Source: Kitasatospora setae KM-6054 (GTDB taxonomy: Bacteria > Actinomycetota > Actinomycetes > Streptomycetales > Streptomycetaceae). From it: a DNA stretch of 64,000 nt. Below, piece after piece: positions 61,101-64,000 of the stretch; position 1 is the stretch's first letter; each line of letters starts with the position of its first letter. The stretch lies in assembly GCF_000269985.1 (NCBI RefSeq), contig NC_016109.1, positions 8,211,001-8,275,000 of the forward strand, in the 5' to 3' direction. A program made the position numbers and the translations under genes. The notes under the pieces were generated by a model. That model was not told where the DNA came from. It did no database searches and saw only the letters and a program-made list of their open reading frames with translations.

Positions 61101-61595
61101 TCAGCGGTAGTCGTCGTCGGGCACCCGGTCGGACAGGTCGTCGAGCACGGTGAACCTGACCGCCTCGCGCAGCGGCTCGTCGGGCCCGGCGTCGTCGAAC
61201 TCGGCGTCCGCGTCCTCGTCCGGGTAGACCAGGTGCACGGCGGCCTCCTCCGCGGTGGCGGCGCCGGAGTCCGGTCCGACGTCGGTGCCCTCGGTGTCGA
61301 TGCCGTCCTCGACCAGGCGGCCGGCCCGTGGCGAGGGGCCGTCCGGCCAGCGGTCGTCGACGGCGTCGGGATCGGTGTCGGGCTCCTCCTCGGCCAGCAG
61401 TTGGTCCAGGGACTCGCCGCGCTCCGCCTCCTCCGGCGTGGTGCCGTACGCGGTGGCGCCGTGGTAGCCGTCCGGCGGGATGATCCCGGTGTCGAGCGGA
61501 TCGTCGTCCAGCCGGTCCGTGAGCAGGGAGTCGGCAGGTTCGAGAACGCCGTCGTCCTCGGCGGAGTCCGGGTCCTGGGCGTCCCAGTCGGTCAT
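61101..61595 (-). CDS. DUF5709-type acidic protein
   Basis: The 164-residue, very acidic protein (MTDWDAQDPDSAEDDGVLEP, LDTGIIPPDGYHGATAYGTTPEEAERGESLDQLLAEE, AVHLVYPDEDADAE) fits the actinobacterial DUF5709 pattern. It is probably soluble; function unknown. ATG 61595 with AGGTG upstream. Confidence 0.82.
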   Translation of the reverse strand: MTDWDAQDPDSAEDDGVLEPADSLLTDRLDDDPLDTGIIPPDGYHGATAYGTTPEEAERGESLDQLLAEEEPDTDPDAVDDRWPDGPSPRAGRLVEDGIDTEGTDVGPDSGAATAEEAAVHLVYPDEDADAEFDDAGPDEPLREAVRFTVLDDLSDRVPDDDYR

Positions 61596-62039
61596 GACAG
61601 CACCTGTCCTCGTCACTCGGGGTCACTCGGGTGAGGCCACACGCAGTTTCTTCATGCTCGCCAGGGAGTGACCCGCCCCGCAACACGGCGCGGTGCGGAA
61701 AGGCTCGGAGCGGCCGGGCCCGCGGGCGGTTGCCGCCCGCCTGCGGAGCGGTGGCGCGGCGCCCGTGGGCGGCCGAGGAGCGGCCTGCGGACGGGACCGG
61801 GGCGAGTGGACGGGGGAGGGTTGGATCCGGGTCGGCGGGGCAGCCGGATGCCGGGAGCGGGAGGGGGCGGAGACGAAGCGTTACGGCAGCGTGGCGGCCC
61901 GGTCGGGAGCGCCGGGCGGTGATCGGACGGTGGCCGGGGGTCGGGACGTCAGAGCGGCACGGCATGATGGGCGTATGGAACGTACGTGCTCTCGCCGGAT
62001 TGTGCGGTCGGGTCGGGTGTGCGGATGGGGTGTGCGGTG
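61596..62039. other. Divergent intergenic region
   Basis: There are 444 bases between the DUF5709 gene and the ATPase regulator. No convincing gene or clear promoter elements seen. Confidence 0.4.
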
Positions 62040-64000
62040 ATGAGGCATGACGGCGGAGCGCCGGGTTTTGTCGGGCGGCAGCGCGAAGTGGCGTGGCTGG
62101 TCGGGGCAGTGCGGGCGGCACCGGCCGTGGTGCTGGTGGAGGGCGGTGCCGGCGTCGGGAAGTCCGCGCTGGTCGGACGGGCGCTGGCGGAGGCCGGGCT
62201 GCCCCGGGAGCGGGTGCTGACCGGCCGGTGCCACCCGGTGGCCGACCCACCTCCCTACGGTCCGCTGCTGGACGCGCTGCGCCGCAGCAGGCCGGTCCTG
62301 CGGGAGGCCGCGGAGGTGCCGCCGAGTACCGGCGCGCTCCGGGCCTGGCTGCCGGACCTGGCCGACCTGCTGCCGGAGGACAGCACCGGCGGGGGAGGCG
62401 ACGAGCGGTACCGGCTGACGCAGGGCCTGCGGGCGCTGCTCGACGCGCTGGGCGACGTGGTCCTGCTGATCGAGGACGCGCAGTGGGCCGATCGGGCGAC
62501 CCGGGAGCTGTTGCTGCTGCTGGCCAGGGACCCGCACCCGGGTCTGTCACTGCTGGTGACCTACCGGGCGGAGGAACTGCCCGACGGCGCGCCCGTCCTG
62601 GGCACCGCCTACCGCTGTCCGCCCGGGGTCTCCGGAGGTCTGCTCAGGGTCGAGCCCCTGGACGAGGCGGAGGTGCTGGAACTGGTCTGGAAGGTCCTCG
62701 GCACCGGCACCGCAGCCGGTGGCGGGGTTGGAAGCGCGCCGGCGCTGGCGGGCGCGCTGTACGAACGGTCCGGCGGGCTTCCGGCCGCGATCGTCGAGGA
62801 CCTGGAGACCCTGGAGGGTCTGCGCGGGGACGGCCGACGGGCGGACCCCGTCGCCGCCCTGGCCGGTGCCGACCTGGCGCGCGGTCTGCGGGACAGCGTG
62901 GTCGAGCGGCTGGCCGGCCTCGGAACCGCGGCCCGCACCGTGGCGGAGAGCGCCGCGGTGCTCGACGAGCCCGCCAGCGAGGAACTCCTCGCCGAGGTCT
63001 CCGCGCTGCCCGCCGAGCAGGTCTCCGCCGGGCTGGTGGAGGCCCTGCGCGCCGGGGTGCTGAACGAGCCCGCCCCGGCCAGGTACGCGTTCCGCTGGGA
63101 GCCCGCCCGGCAGGTGGCGTACCGGCGGATACCGGGCCCGATGCGCTCCGCGCTCCACCGCCGGGCGATCGAGGCGCTGCGCGGCAGGGAGCCGCAGCCG
63201 CTCGCCAGGATCGCCGCGCACACCCGCGCCCTCGGCGACCGGGACGCCTGGCAGCAGGCCGCCGAGGCGGCGGCCGAACAGGCGGTGGAGCAGGGCGACA
63301 CCGCGGCGGCCGGTCCGCTGCTGCGCGAGCTGCTCGCCGAGACCGACCTCGCGCCCGAGCGCCGCGGGCGGGCGGCCCGGGCGCTGTCCGGGCTGGCCGC
63401 GAACGCCGCCTACGACGCGGCCAGCACCCAGGTGCTGTCCGCCATCATCGCCGACCCCCGGTTGCCGGTGGCCGACCGCGGCGAGGTCCGGCTGACCCTG
63501 GGCCTGCGGGTCGCCGTCCAGGGCGGGGACCGGGCCGGCTTCGCGCTGATCGAACAGGCCGCCGACGAACTGATCGCCGACCGGCCCGCCCGCGCGGCCC
63601 GGGCCCTGGTCGCACTGGCCATGGACGAACGCGACGGCGCGGGCGCGGCCGCCAAGGAGCGGATGGCCAGGGCCGCCACCGCGCTGGAGGCCGAACCCGA
63701 CGAGGAGGTCGCCGCCGCCTACCGCGCGACCCGGCTCACCTTCCAGGCCCGCGACGGCGACCCCGAACTGCAGCCCGAGCTCGACCGGCTGCCGCGCGAC
63801 GCCTCCAGCCCCGAACTGGTCCGGCAGACCACCCGGGCCCTGTTCAACGTCGGCGACATCTCCATGGAGACCGGGCACGACCAGCGGGCCGGCCGCCTGC
63901 TGGCCGAGAGCCGCGCCCTGGCCCGGCAGGCGGCGATCTCCTACCTGGAGTGCTACAGCCGGATCGCCCTGCTGCGCCTGGACGGCCTGGCCGGGCGCTG
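62040..64000 (+). CDS. Large ATPase transcriptional regulator (LuxR/LAL-type), cut by window end
   Basis: At least 653 codons run open to the right edge. An AAA/STAND ATPase module is visible: GFVGRQREVAWLVGAV, Walker A EGGAGVGKSALVG with Lys41, Walker B VVLLIEDAQWAD, and a sensor RAEELPDGAPV. It is followed by long helical repeats (about residue 270 onward). Such proteins usually end in a LuxR HTH that would lie beyond the window. The start is ATG 62040; ATG 62025 and GTG 62037 are in-frame alternatives. Confidence 0.85.
   Translation, partial: MRHDGGAPGFVGRQREVAWLVGAVRAAPAVVLVEGGAGVGKSALVGRALAEAGLPRERVLTGRCHPVADPPPYGPLLDALRRSRPVLREAAEVPPSTGALRAWLPDLADLLPEDSTGGGGDERYRLTQGLRALLDALGDVVLLIEDAQWADRATRELLLLLARDPHPGLSLLVTYRAEELPDGAPVLGTAYRCPPGVSGGLLRVEPLDEAEVLELVWKVLGTGTAAGGGVGSAPALAGALYERSGGLPAAIVEDLETLEGLRGDGRRADPVAALAGADLARGLRDSVVERLAGLGTAARTVAESAAVLDEPASEELLAEVSALPAEQVSAGLVEALRAGVLNEPAPARYAFRWEPARQVAYRRIPGPMRSALHRRAIEALRGREPQPLARIAAHTRALGDRDAWQQAAEAAAEQAVEQGDTAAAGPLLRELLAETDLAPERRGRAARALSGLAANAAYDAASTQVLSAIIADPRLPVADRGEVRLTLGLRVAVQGGDRAGFALIEQAADELIADRPARAARALVALAMDERDGAGAAAKERMARAATALEAEPDEEVAAAYRATRLTFQARDGDPELQPELDRLPRDASSPELVRQTTRALFNVGDISMETGHDQRAGRLLAESRALARQAAISYLECYSRIALLRLDGLAGR

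Noticed and set aside
61668..62040. Small genes in the intergenic region before the ATPase regulator
   Set aside because: Overlapping Arg/Gly-rich frames without ribosome-binding sites or motifs.

Overview
This is a very GC-rich actinomycete chromosome segment. Codons end almost always in G or C, GTG starts are frequent, and there are many TetR, MFS and mycothiol-type genes. A WhiE-like spore-pigment type II polyketide locus, a SepF paralogue, a PAS-GAF-SpoIIE phosphatase and an 'SAV_915'-type protein point to Streptomycetaceae (Streptomyces or Kitasatospora; genus is inference). No rRNA, tRNA or CRISPR array was seen.

Layout. 1-2.6 kb: a TetR repressor with a perfect palindromic operator, diverging from a PAP2-type membrane enzyme, then a tiny coupled ORF pair. 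2.6-3.9 kb: decayed gene remnants with frameshifts. 4-18.5 kb: an acyl-CoA/acyclic-terpenoid-like catabolic region holding HAD phosphatase, AtuA-family protein, acyl-CoA carboxylase beta and alpha subunits, acyl-CoA dehydrogenase, mycothiol-dependent enzyme, inositol-monophosphatase-like protein, acyl-CoA ligase and TetR. The biotin-carrying alpha subunit is split by a complete IS701-type element with a CTAG target duplication, and the IS transposase itself carries a C-terminal frameshift. A 19-copy 8-bp tandem array lies inside a duplicated gene tail at 15.6-16.05 kb.

18.6-23.3 kb: a SpoIIE-type signalling phosphatase, a secreted Pro/Ser-rich protein and an MFS exporter. 23.4-35.3 kb: the main biosynthetic locus. 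A FAD monooxygenase diverges from a tight operon in WhiE gene order (SchA/CurD-ABM protein, cupin, KS-alpha, chain-length factor, ACP, aromatase/cyclase, TcmI-type cyclase). This is followed on the same strand by a complete bacterial-type acetyl-CoA carboxylase (fused AccD-AccA, AccB, AccC) and, convergently, an O-methyltransferase. The inferred logic is dedicated malonyl-CoA supply for a non-reduced aromatic polyketide (no ketoreductase present). One 13-bp motif sits upstream of both divergent transcription units, in the same orientation relative to each.

35.3-64 kb is mostly ordinary single genes: a beta-helix secreted protein, a small acidic protein, a lipoprotein, a membrane alpha/beta hydrolase, an MFS-TetR pair with operator, SepF, DinB-like, YrdB-like, TVP38-like, endonuclease IV, methyltransferase, MFS diverging from a ROK regulator with operator, TOBE-domain regulator, GDPD, AI-2E-type permease, lysophospholipase-like hydrolase, spermidine-synthase-like protein, GNAT enzymes, a heavy-metal-associated protein, a MATE transporter and a nitrilase-family enzyme. 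The right edge cuts a large ATPase regulator. Several convergent gene pairs are separated by clear GC-rich hairpin terminators.
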